Shown: positions 49,552 through 60,126 of the stretch, one piece after another | Position numbering within the stretch: position 1 is the first letter of the stretch | Layout of the letters: every line of letters begins with the position of its first letter | NCBI GenBank assembly: GCA_013399855.1 | Contig: VXAY01001965.1 | Location: 647,248 to 711,247, forward strand | Origin: Oxyruncus cristatus | Lineage: Eukaryota > Chordata > Aves > Passeriformes > Cotingidae | Reading direction: 5' to 3' | Length of the DNA: 64,000 nucleotides | Notes under the pieces: generated by a model | The model's input: the letters and a program-made list of their open reading frames with translations, nothing else | Databases searched by the model: none | Told to the model about the DNA's origin: nothing | Program-made: the position numbers and the translations under genes

Positions 49552-51235
49552 TTTTCTTTCTTACTCGTAGGATGGTTATCTTTATTTTTATTTATTGTAC
49601 TCAGGAAAGTTTATCATGTTAGTTACAAATTACTGTGATTCTGCTACTCAGTAATGACATCAGTAATGAGAATTATGTAAAAAATTCAGTCAAACAATAA
49701 ATGTGACAGCATAGAATCAGATTTTATTATGTATATGTGTGGCAATTGGAGGGCGATTTCAAAATGACAAAGTACTCACAGTTTCAATAATACTTCCTGC
49801 AGCTGTGCTCTCCTTTAAGCTTTATTCTCCATTTAAGAAAGAAAAAATCTAAATCTAAATCATACATTATAAACTCACAGTTTAGCCATTTCAATATCAA
49901 CGGAAAATTGAAAGCCAGTGCAATCATAAATAAGCACTGCAGAAAGCTTCAGACAACTACGATTTAAAAGTAATTGGAGGAAGAAGGGGAGAATGTTCTA
50001 AGGAAACAAAAAGATTTCAAAAATCTGGAAAACAACTTTAAATCAAGATTTACACATATAAAAATGTTAACTAAGTTCTTACCATTTCCTGTTTCAGAAA
50101 GGTGGTCTAACGTATTTATGTCAACATCTAAAAGGCGATTAAGGTGATCTTCACAATGGCTTGTGTAAACAAAGACAAGCTGGTTATCCTAAACTTCTGC
50201 AGTTAGAAACGAAAGGTGTCCTCCACTGCGGAAAAGCAAAACAAAGACCAGGTTACTATTTTTCTCTAAATTTTGTTTAAATAAGCCTCTCTTTTTTAAG
50301 GTAGACATTTGAAGTCAGTGTCCTTACATCAGGGCTTGATTTTCTGTGTTCTCGGTATGCACCTAGCAAGTCAGACATGCAGACACTCCATTTTCAGAGT
50401 CTAATTTCAGGAGGTGCTCAAGCACGGATAAGAATTGATCTCTTTTGTGGACTTTCTCATTGTATAAACATAGAACAACCCCTCTGCCCTGGTCCCCCTG
50501 GTTAAAAAAAAACACTAATGACCAATGTGCTGTGCTCTTTCTTCTCCAGAAGGAGAAGGACCAGCTGCAAACAAGCAGTGGTACTTATCATCCTTGCCCA
50601 GGAATTCCTGTGACAGTCTTTTCGATCTTCCCATTACACACTTTGTACTTTCACTTTGTATGGAATGTTCTACTTATGTTGTGTACATACTCTTCTCCTG
50701 GTTTTTATGCTCTAAAACTGATTCTACCTGCTCACAAGGCTTCATACCCTTTCAGTGAACATTTGGCTGTTGTTTTATTCCCTTGATGCCTCTGCTATCA
50801 TCCTGAGCCTTTATTCCCAAAGTCTCTGCAATCAACCTTTGCTTGCTACACTGGCCCTGCAAGCACTTGTGAACATATTTGGCTTTTCCAACATAGTTAA
50901 ATATCATTTGTAGCTGTCAGCTGCATCATTGCTTGAAAGAGCACAATTCTGGGTATGCTGACTCCATTGCATACTAAATCAAAATATTTCATAATGGGAC
51001 AGTCTCAGGTATAAGCAGGCACATTTTCAATACTACATGCACTCTGTGGGTACTATGGCACACTACATGGGGCACAGTATATGCATGGAATTCCTGTCAG
51101 TAAAACCCGTTCAAATCCACAAAGTGCTGTATTAGCTCTAGTGAAATGAAAGTATGAAGACAGGTACTGCTCTAAAGGAACCAGTGCTGCTGGCCTGTAG
51201 AAATTCCGGAATTGGCTCTGGGAGATATAACTCAG
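49552..51235. other. Unique DNA, no gene recognised
   Basis: A 113-codon plus-strand frame (50445-50786) overlaps a second plus-strand frame (50525-50758). Neither is recognisable. No other feature is supported. Confidence 0.45.
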
Positions 51236-51305
51236 AGTCACTGAATATTCTGAGTTGGAAGGGACCCACAAGGATCATCAAGTCCAACACTTAAGTGAAT
51301 GGCCA
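51236..51305 (-). mobile_element. Short CR1 3' end, reverse orientation
   Basis: The plus strand reads GAATATTCTGAGTTGGAAGG, then GACCCACAAGGATCATCAAG and TCCAACAC, the complement of the standard CR1 3' UTR end. Only about 70 bp remain. Its terminal repeat is eroded, and it is severely 5'-truncated or decayed inward. Confidence 0.85.
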
Positions 51306-51523
51306 TGACCTTGACATTATTAGCACCATTCTCTACTCAACTGAGCTAATCTCATCAGATACTGCATCCATGGATGGATCTAGTCTAAATAATTTAGTGG
51401 TCTCTCTTAATATGCCCCGAAATTCTGGGGGGAAATATAGTTTGCTTTTTAGATCTGTTTGAGGATTCATTTCGTGTTTGCATTTGGGATGGAATGATCT
51501 CATCCAACAACACATGTGGAGAT
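51306..51523. other. Spacer between two oppositely oriented CR1 fragments
   Basis: No repeat or gene recognised. It separates a minus-strand CR1 tail from a plus-strand CR1, so the two 5' ends face each other. Confidence 0.45.
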
Positions 51524-52091
51524 CAACAAGCTAGAAAGCAGCTTTGTCAAGGAAATAGATTCTTCTTCTCTATTCAGCAACTGTGAGACTACATCTGGGA
51601 ACACTGTGCCCAGTTTTAGAGGTCCCAACAGAGGAAAAGCATTCAATATATTGAGTAATTCTGCCAGAGGAACTAAAAGAAGATCATCTGGCTGAAACAC
51701 ATGGGATATGAAGAGAGGCTGAGAGAGCTCAGGTTGTTCACCCTTAAGAATAGAACACTTAGGGCAGGTCTTGTTCCCTCCATGGGTAACTAAACGAGGA
51801 TGTAGAGGAACTGGCACCTGACTCTTCTCTGAAGTGAATAGTGGAAGGATAAAAGGCAGTGGACACACATTGGAACAAAAGAAATAATTATTTGTGAAAC
51901 TGAATATACAGGAATTTTTTTGCCATGTGTATCAGCATGTGACAGGCTATCTAGAGAGTCTGCAGAATGTCTGTGCCTTGGTATATTGAAAATTCAGGCA
52001 GACATAGTCTATTCTATTTGGACATAGTTTGAGCAGGAGGTTAGGCTGAAAACTCTGTAAGTACCTTCCAGCCTACACAATTCTGTGATTA
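51524..52091 (+). mobile_element. Ancient CR1 LINE fragment with internal deletion
   Basis: The forward copy starts with GCTAGAAAGCAGCTTTG (equivalent to the LESSF part of ORF2). It jumps to TTCAGCAACTGTGAGACTAC and GGGAACACTGTGCCCAG (the LYSALVRPHLEYCVQF region), implying an internal gap. It then runs through GATATGAAGAGAGGCTGAG, GAGAGCTCAGGTTGTTCACC and the 3' UTR (GAGCAGGAGGTTAGGCTG, ACCTTCCAGCCTAC) to a degenerate ACAATTCTGTGATTAG end near 52091. Many substitutions and indels make it old. The 122-codon minus-strand frame at 51500-51868 is antisense to it. Confidence 0.85.
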
Positions 52092-52794
52092 GATGATTGC
52101 CTAAATTCTTGTTCCACAAAAGATGAAAGGATGAAAGCAAAGTCTAAAGAGGACTGTCTCCTTAATTGTCATCCTTCCTACCATTTATCCTAGAAAGAGC
52201 ATAAACATTTTTCCTATTGGAAAAAGCTTAGTTAAGCATGATTAAATTGTATGCTAGAGCTGCCTCTGGCTGTAAAGGAATTCTTGGTCAAGAGCATGAA
52301 AGTAAATATCTCACTGGAAATGTCTAAAATGCCATGAGATGGAAACCACACCTGCACTCTACTTCAGTGAGTTATAAACTACTTGTACGCAAAATATAGG
52401 GAATCATTAGAAAATAGTGAGTCCTCCTTTCATTCAGAAGTTCATTTGCTAATCTTTTTATTGAGTGCCTGATACGATTTCACTGTCAAGTTTGACTGTT
52501 TATTCTAGTGGATAAAGTTGTCGTTCAAAAAGCAGGAAACTAGTCCTGGAATTACCACTCAGTGTAGGACAGACTGATCTCACCATATAGAAGAGGAAAA
52601 GGCAGCAGTGGGAATCTAGGGTTATTGCATGTGATAACAGGAATGTTTTGTTTGGATTATATCAACAATACAAGTCTGGTGAAAAATGTTAAGAATCTAG
52701 GTATGATTCTGTTTCCTCTTACAAGACTGAGGCAGCTCCTTTTTCACTCACTCTCTGTTTGACTCCGTGACTAAGAAAGCATCTACAAAGCAGG
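52092..52794. other. Unique DNA between CR1 copies, no gene recognised
   Basis: No gene, RNA or further transposon is recognised. Confidence 0.5.
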
Positions 52795-52857
52795 CACAGA
52801 AAGGACATCAAATTGTTGGAGCGAGTCCAGAGAAGGGCCACAAAGAGGATTAGAGGG
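52795..52857 (+). mobile_element. CR1 LINE, 5' piece of a copy split by an LTR
   Basis: GAAAGGACATCAAATTGTTG, GAGCGAGTCCAGAGAAGGGC and CACAAAGAGGATTAGAGGG follow the CR1 ORF2 sequence just before the conserved 'ctggaacacc' block. That block appears only after the LTR, at 53578. Joining the two pieces with one copy of the 5-bp duplication gives normal CR1 order. The last five bases (GAGGG, 52853-52857) are the left target-site duplication. Confidence 0.9.
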
Positions 52858-53572
52858 TGTGGTGGATTGGCCCTGGCTGGATGTCAAGTACTACCAAAGC
52901 CACTCTATCACCCCCCTCCACAACTGGATAGGGGAAGAAAATGTAATGAAAGGTTCATGACTTGAGATAAGAACAGCGAGAGGTTACCAGCAAAACAGAC
53001 TCCACTTGGGGATAATAATTGAATTTATTACCAATAAAAATCAGACCAGGATAATGAGAAGTAAACCAAATCTTAGAAACACCTTTCCCTCACCCCTTCC
53101 TTCTTTCCAATCTCTGGCTTCTTCCCCCGAATGGCACATGGAGATGGGGAATGGGGGACACATTTAGTTCATCACACGTTGTTCCTGTCACTGCTTGGGG
53201 AGACGAGTCCTTCCCCTGATCCAGCGTGAGGCCCCACCTATGAGAGACAGTTCTCCATGAACTTCTCCAGCATGAGAACTTCCCAGGTGCTATAGTTCTT
53301 CATGAACTGGTCCAATGTGGGTCACTTTTCTGTAGGGTGAAGTCCTTCAGGCACAGGCTGATCCATTATATATTCTGAGCAATAACATTTTTTCCTTCTT
53401 AAATATGTTATCATGGAGGAGTTACTATCATTCCTGATTGGCTTGGCCTTGGTCCTGGAGCTGGCTGGCATTGGCTCGACCAGACATGGGGAAAGCTTCT
53501 GCCAGCTTCTCGCAGAAGCCACCCCTGTAGCCCATCCCCGCTACCAAAACCTTGCCAAGCAAACCCAATACA
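52858..53572. mobile_element. Solo LTR of an endogenous retrovirus, 715 bp, inserted in CR1
   Basis: The element starts TGTGGTGGATTGGCCCTGGC and ends CAAACCCAATACA, the ends of a common bird ERV LTR family. It has TG...CA termini and no internal retroviral sequence. It is flanked by GAGGG (52853-52857) and GAGTG (53573-53577), a 5-bp duplication with one later substitution, which fits an ERVL-type integration. Internally it has an AATAAA/TTTATT-rich block (about 53022-53040), a C/T-rich block (about 53085-53130) and about three copies of a 45-47-bp module (near 53248, 53293 and 53340). Frames at 53322-53522 (-) and 53413-53637 (+) lie in the LTR or cross its edge and are not genes. Orientation cannot be fixed from the ends alone. 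Confidence 0.88.
53248..53386. repeat. Tandem modules inside the LTR, about 45-47 bp each
   Basis: The AGTTCT/AGTCCT-C-T/A-GAAC or GGCAC pattern followed by CTCCAGC/GTCCAATGTGG/CTGATCC repeats with starts near 53248, 53293 and 53340. LTRs of this family carry a variable number of these modules. This copy has few, so it looks like a short variant. Confidence 0.6.
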
Positions 53573-54016
53573 GAGTGCTGGAACACCTCTCCTATGAGGG
53601 AAAGCTGAGAGAATCAGGATTGTTCAGCCTGGAGTAGAGAAGGCTCAGGGGAGATCTTATAGCAGCCTTCCAGTACCTAAAAGGGGGCTACAGGAGGGAT
53701 TTTTTACGAGGGCCTATAATGATAGAACAAGAGGGAATGACTTTAAACTAAAAGATGGTAAGTTTAGATTAGATATTAGGAAGGAATTCTTTACGGTCAT
53801 GGAGGTGAGGCACTGGAACAGGTTGCCCAGAGAAGTTGAGGATGCCCCAGAGAAGCTGAGGATGCCCCATCTATGGAAGTGTTCAAGGCCAGGTTGGCTG
53901 AGGGTCTGAGCAACCTGGTTTAGTGAGATTCCCTGCCCACACCCTGGGGGTGTGGAACCAGAGGATCTTTAAGGTCCTTTGCAATCCAAACCATTCTATC
54001 ATTCTATGATTCCATG
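53573..54016 (+). mobile_element. CR1 LINE, 3' piece of the split copy
   Basis: It begins with the right target-site duplication (GAGTG, 53573-53577) and resumes CR1 at CTGGAACACCTCTCCTATGA. It continues through GCTGAGAGAATCAGGATTG, TTCAGCCTGGAGTAGAGAAG, TTAGATATTAGGAAGGAATTC and CACTGGAACAGGTTGCCCAG. It ends in CATTCTATCATTCTATGATT (about 53990-54016), a good CR1 terminal array. A 20-bp tandem duplication lies at 53826-53865. The terminal repeat is well kept, so this CR1 is younger than those at 36.2, 51.5 and 31.8 kb, yet older than the LTR it hosts. Confidence 0.93.
53826..53865. repeat. Tandem duplication inside CR1, 2 x 20 bp
   Basis: CCCAGAGAAGTTGAGGATGC and the same sequence with one C for T follow each other directly. 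The 20-base gain shifts the old ORF2 frame. Confidence 0.92.
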
Positions 54017-55664
54017 AAACAAACACAAGAATTACACTCCTGGTTACCTGCACCACTGAAAGGTCAGCTCCCTCCCTGGTTTTGCTGTGGTCCCCTGAAA
54101 CCAGCGTTCTCTCCAGAATAAACATTCCAGGAGGAGCATGAACCTTGACCTGGTACAAGTCATGTGGCTCTGTGCATGGTGGTTGATGTCTGCCCTCTTT
54201 TATTTACCTGTATGGACACAGTAACAGGAGCTCAGATTTAATGACAGAGACCAGAACCATGCCTTAGCTAAGAACACCATGTTTCCCCACAACACCAAAA
54301 CACGACTCAGGCAGTTTTGTGAAATGAAGCTTGCTACAGTTCATCTTTTGTAGAATTGGAAAAACCCCAAGGGATTCTGTCCAAATTTACAATGAATCTG
54401 GCTTGATGCCATCCCATAGTTTTGCAAATAAAAAGCCCAATTGACAAAATATAGGAAAAATAAATGTACAACCCGGCTTTCTAAACCAGTCACTAGTATA
54501 CCTATAATTAATTACTGTTGAGATTTTGGTCTCCTGTGGCAACAGCAAATCATTCATCATTTGCTTTCCTGATTTATGACTGATGGAGTTAGAGTGCTAT
54601 TATACACATTTGGATTTATACTTATTTTATTACATTAATATTATTTTAATTTTGGAGAAGTTTTTCCAATGTTGTTTTGCTTGCATATGTTTCTAGCTCT
54701 CTGGGATTAGAAATTTCAGATAAGCATGAGTTCATACATGTGTTTTTTGAACTCCAGTTTTATAGCATTTTGCATATATAGCGTATATGGTTCTGACAGG
54801 GGAGAAGGGAAAAATTCAGGTATCAAAAGCAGAGATTACTCCAGCTGTGTAAAATGCCAGCCTGTAACTGAATTTGATTGAAAAATATAAAAATCTTGAA
54901 AGTAGAATTTGCAGTCACAATGGAAATGCAATGGACCATTTATCTCAGTATACAAGTGGGAGAAGGATCCAGCTTACACTCCCATTGATGCTTTCATACG
55001 TCAGAACTACAAGCTCTGCTGTTGAACCTTAGTAAAACCTTAGTCCAATGTACACAGTTAAACCCTCATCTTTACAAAGTGCCATGTTCATTTAACAATA
55101 TCAGGCAAAAAAACAAAAACAGGAGCTCCAGATGTACCTACTCTTGAAGGATAAAAATCCTCTTGGTAGAAATGATTGTGTACACACGAAGTAGAGATTT
55201 TTAGAGTATGAATGTTTTTGTACAGAGACACTTTTCAGAATAGAATGAAAGTCCGAAGTCCCATTGCAGAATGGTTTATAGAGAGATAATATCTCTTATA
55301 AAAACAATTGGTACAGCAGACAAAGCAGATAATCTTTCAGAGTTTTTTCCAAAGCACAAGAGGCTTCTCTATCAAAAGACAGATTTTCTCAGTTGTATCA
55401 GGTATTATCTCTTTCTGAAAACCTTGCTTCATTCATATGCCTCAATCTTTAGGTCTGTAACAACAACCATCAAATGAAAATATTCTTATTTATGAATGTC
55501 TTTGAAATGTGTGCTTGTTAAATATGCACATGCATCAATTATAATCAATGACACTCAAACACTGCTAAATGTCAAGTACAGGTTTAAGTATTTTGCTCAT
55601 AATTTTTCAAGGAATGGTTTGGGTCTTTGTACTTGTGTCTGGCTTTTTATTGCCTTGCCATTTT
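54017..55664. other. Unique DNA, no gene recognised
   Basis: A 91-codon minus-strand frame (53883-54158) overlaps the CR1 end and is a composition artefact. No other feature is recognised. Confidence 0.5.
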
Positions 55665-55726
55665 ATGGCTCTATGCCATTCTATGATTCTATGAATGGTT
55701 CACGGAAACATTCTATGATTCTATGA
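55665..55726 (+). repeat. Orphan CR1-type terminal repeat, two blocks
   Basis: CATTCTATGATTCTATGA occurs at about 55677-55694 and again at about 55709-55726, separated by ATGGTTCACGGAAA. A degenerate GGCTCTATGC lies just before. The 8-mer ATTCTATG is the CR1 3' tail unit, but no CR1 UTR or ORF2 sequence is recognisable upstream. It may be an extremely 5'-truncated CR1 insertion or a microsatellite seeded by one. Confidence 0.75.
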
Positions 55727-55834
55727 CAGAGTGGTGATCCAGATGCCTGGGGTTTTCTCTTCCTCTGAAGTAGTGACTTCTAATCAGAACGAAGGTACTA
55801 TATGGTGAAACAACCATGCTCCAAGCAGCATTGC

Positions 55835-55852
55835 TTTTTTTTTTTTTTTTTT
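55835..55852 (+). repeat. Poly(T) tract (T18)
   Basis: Eighteen consecutive T. No retroposon body is recognised on either side. Confidence 0.9.
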
Positions 55853-57058
55853 ATGCCAGATGAAAATTTCTCTATGGAGGAGCAATACCTTGCTTTTTTC
55901 TTTCCTGTGGTTAGGCTGTCAAACTGGAGAGAGCACTGTTTTTAAACATTACCAGTAGATTAAGGCAGTTTGAGTTAAGTCTCCCTGCAGTGCTCATTCC
56001 CTTGTTCAATAACACAGGGCTTTTACTGATATTTTATATGTTACACAACACACTAGCTTTTCTCATTAATGTAAGAAAACAGAAGTTTACAGAGGTGCAC
56101 TTGGTTTCTGGTGTACCTGAGAGATTGCAAAAGCTACTCATTTGATATATCTACCTTGCAGTTATTTACATAACAAAAAGGAAAAGTCATTCTAAAACAG
56201 GAGAAAAGAAGCTTAGTGACTGCAATCTCATTGAGTGCAAGTAAGTGCCTGTAAACAAAACTGCAACTGAGTAGTCTATTTTCTTTGCCTGTGCAGAAAG
56301 CAAGGCAGAAAATCAACAAGCAACTTAAATAACATCCTTTTAACTTCAGTATCACAATATACTGGTAATATATACAGGGATATTTATACAAATGTAATAT
56401 ATACACCATATATCAAATATAAGTTTGTTTACTTTTTCAAATATTTTTTTCTGATATCTTCTTCTTTCCAAAATTCCTCAGATTGCTGAACCTGGCTTTC
56501 AAGTTGCGAACACAGACATGTTTATTCATCAGGCAAAAACAGGTTTGCAGCATATGCCTTGTCATGCTCCAAGATGATTTTGACCTGAGTAACAGCAAAC
56601 TTTCAATGGCATAGAACATCACCACTGCCTGTGTTACTGAGTCTTTTGGGTTACAGGGGGCTAACAAAGTAGGGGTCTGCCATGTTCATGTGTAATGCAA
56701 GTGTCTGTCCCGGCTGGTATGTGGTCAGAGGTCGTGAAATACAGCTCTTCACAGCAGCAAGTCCCAGAGAAGCAAAGACCCCTTTATAAAAATCTTCATT
56801 TTTCTTGTAACCTACCAATTAGTATATGTCTTCATAAATAAATTCGTATGCAAAGGGCTACAAAGGTACATTGCCCCAAAATGTGGCTAAGGCAAAAGGG
56901 AAAGATAAATTGATGTCACACATTGTAAATTAGAAGGAAATATCAGTTGAAATTATATTTTACCATAAGCCTTGTGATGGTCATCCTTTTAATTGCTAGT
57001 ATGCACTCGGCTATGCTTCTTTCATTGCTTATCATAAACCACTTCTATTTAGATAAGT

Positions 57059-57062
<4 letters not shown>
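55853..57062. other. Unique DNA, no gene recognised
   Basis: Two minus-strand frames (56134-56409, 91 codons; 56437-56667, 76 codons) have no recognisable domain. No RNA gene or transposon is seen. Confidence 0.5.

Positions 57063-57101
<39 letters not shown>
57063..57101 (+). repeat. Poly(T) tract (T39)
   Basis: Thirty-nine consecutive T by count, the longest homopolymer in the window. On the minus strand it would be an A39 tail, but I recognise no SINE, LINE or processed gene copy at 57102 onward. Length is likely unreliable or polymorphic. Confidence 0.9.
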
Positions 57102-57105
<4 letters not shown>

Positions 57106-60023
57106 GGTAGACAGTAATATTCAACCTTAAGAAATTTTATGGTGTACATGTCTAATGGCTAATAGTATTGTTTACCTAGAATTTGTTTCTGAACTAGGGT
57201 CAGAAGAAATGTCTGCAGTTCCACGCAACCTTGTTTTGCTGTAAGTATTATCACCATGTATAAATGTACATTCATGATCAGAAAGCTGGATCCAGCATTG
57301 ACTTTATGCCTTTCCTACATGAAAGATTAAAGTAACTATTCTTCCTGTTTTACTGGGTCTCAATTCTCACAGTACTAAGCAAAGGACATACAGTAATTTT
57401 GGGGGTTCTTTTTAGGTCAGGTTTTAAATTTAATGCTTTGGAAATATACATTCAAATAGGAAATAGTATAGTGAAAATCTGTGCTCAAGGCCTTAGGCAT
57501 ATAGTTACTGGAACATGTGTCATATTGTTTGTTGCTAAATTTGTCTTTTTTATGTGTGTATGTGTATGCCTGCCTATCTGAGTGAGATAATAAGATAAGA
57601 ATGATAGAAATAAAATAAAAATCCCTTCCCCTTCTGTGAATCAATTTACTGTAGAAATCAGAACTCTTTCCTCACCAGAGGATACCAAATGGTAGGCTTT
57701 GCTTCTAGTCTTCAAATACCATGGTAAGAACCAAGACATTCTATGTAGATAGATTAATTTTCACAACTCAGAAGACACTGGAAAGACAGATACATTTTTT
57801 GAATTCCATTTTTAAGCAATCTTAGGGAAAAAAAACAAAAATTAAAAACTGTAATAACAAATAACTGATATAATTAAAAACTCTTTCTTGGTATGACTTA
57901 CTATGGTGTAAATTCTTGGTTTTTTGAGAATTAGCTGTATTATATTTGGTGCAAAATCCTATTATTTGGCACAGATGGGATCTATAGTAATTGGAAAGTA
58001 GTGTAACTGATAGTAAAAATCATACGCAGTTGTGTGAAAGAAACAAGAAATAGGAATATGTGTCTGCCTCAATTTCGTGGTGTTGGCCTTCCAAACTTGG
58101 GTATTTTATTGCTCTTGAATTGACTTCTATTTTTGCTGTGATGACACTTTAAAATGAACATCACATTCCTGATTTCCATAAGCACAGATGGAATTCATCA
58201 GGGAGTCATAATTCCAATTCTTTCCCTCCTCCTCTCATTTTGAATGACAAGTGCAATAATAATGAGATGAAAAAAAGACATAATCTTTAAAATTAGAGAA
58301 GGAACGGCTAAAGTGAATGGTTGTATTAGTGAACTAAGAAATTACATTTTCATCAAGACAAAATTAGACACTTTCAGAAAATACTTGGACAAAGCTGAAA
58401 ATCATATGAGCATTTCAGAGGATTAGATGTAGCAAATGAGACAGGACATCGTCTATGCACTGCAAAAGTGATGAGCCACAAGGCTGTGATATTTAAGACA
58501 GAGAGGAAAATGCAGCCTTTTCTATCTTGGAGGAAAATAAGAATATTTTGTCTCCAGTTGTTGTCATGGACACAGCAGTATTTCAGAAAAGTCTTATCAT
58601 AAGTAGATGTTTGACATATTGCATCTACCTTTGGTGGACACCAAAGCCTTTAGGTTTGTTTGCTCTATTATTACACTTCAGCTCAAGTGGCAGAGCTTGT
58701 CACAGTTATAAGTACTTTTGAGCTACTTAGGAATCAGCATCCGATTTTATACTCCTTTCTAAAGTCAGTGCTAAACAGTTTCTACTTCAGAAGCCAAGGG
58801 CTGTTCAGTTTGATGTTCCTTTAACAAATGGGGATGATGCTGGTTGCTTCTCTGAAGTTAGAAACACCTAAAAAAAGGCAAACAGAAAATGGGAAAATGC
58901 CTTCAAACACATCTCTTTTCACATATGGACCATGTCAGCATTTACTTTAGAAAGATAGCTTCATGTAAGGAGAGATAATACACTAAAATGAAGCAGGATG
59001 GAGGCCTTTTTATACAGTTTCAGTCTGCACTCTTCGCCAATCTTTGTAAATCATAATCAGCACATGACATCTGCTACTTATTGTCAGCACGAAAAGAAAG
59101 TTGGAAAACAAAATTATGCTTTCCATGATGTGTTTTTATATGTAGCTCTTTCCATGCCTGACTTTAGAATGCAAATAAAATTTTATCCTCTAAAATGTCC
59201 TGTTGAAGTCAATGTCAGCAGTTCCTATACCAGATATCATGAAATGTTTACATTCTTGAAAACAGAAGGAATTTAGACAATTTACTTAAAATAAAATAGG
59301 ATTTACATTATTTACCTAGCTATTAAAAAGTTAGATTGAGCCTAAGGTCATCTAGATTTCCTCAGTTGTCGATATGAAGACAGAATTCTTGTAAGTGATC
59401 ATCCACTGTACTCTCTGAGTGCACTTAAAGTAAGTGAGGAAACTCAAACTCTGCAGCTGGTTTTGTTCATCCATCAGCTTGGCTGGTTTTGCCTGTTTTG
59501 TTTTTTAAAAAACTCCTTGCACTATCCATGTGTAATTTAGACTCTGAGCTTCGTATGGTTGTTTTGTTTAGGTCTCTGATACTGTAGTTTGCTTTCCATG
59601 ACCATGATGCCATTCAGTCCCCTCTGTCTGTCCACACTATGAAAAACACATTTCAAGAAAGTAGTTTTCGTTGTGTTTTTATTCCAAATGGTAGGAAATA
59701 AAAATTTCCAATTTAATTTTAACTACAAAAGAAGTCTACCTGTTATCTAAAAATAGAAGTGACTCTAATATCACAAATGTAGAGAGAAATATTTCATTTG
59801 CATCATTGCAAGCTAAACACAGCACTTCTATATAAGAGACAGCTGATAAATGTTGTTTTAAGTTTAGTACTTCAGGACAATTGCTGGATGAATAGTGAAA
59901 TAGAGTATTTTATTTTTAAACCATAACTATGCCTAGACTTAGCATCCAAAACTTCCAGCATGCCAACTCAATTTGAGTCTTAAAGAAATTTGAGTTTTCA
60001 GCTGGCTGGTACTCATGGACCTT
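57102..60023. other. AT-rich unique DNA, no gene recognised
   Basis: A short TGTG-rich patch lies at about 57550-57570. The 92-codon frame at 58998-59276 (+) is unrecognised. Nothing else is supported. Confidence 0.5.
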
Positions 60024-60126
60024 TTCTTATTTTCTTTTCTTTCTTTATTTTTTATTATTATTATTATTTTCTTGGGGTTTTTTTTAACTATTTCTTTTAT
60101 TTTCTTTGTTTCTTTTAAAATTTTAT
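60024..60126 (+). repeat. T-rich low-complexity tract with (TTA)n
   Basis: About 100 bases dominated by TTTTCTTT units, with (TTA)n near 60052-60070 and a GGGG(T)8 in the middle. The minus strand gives a Lys/Ile-rich open frame (59939-60145), an artefact of composition. Confidence 0.85.

Noticed and set aside
51500..51868. 122-codon minus-strand open frame
   Set aside because: Antisense to the old CR1 at 51524-52091; no independent support.
53322..53637. 66-codon (-) and 74-codon (+) frames in the second LTR
   Set aside because: LTR sequence and CR1 junction read as protein; the plus frame simply runs from the LTR into the CR1.
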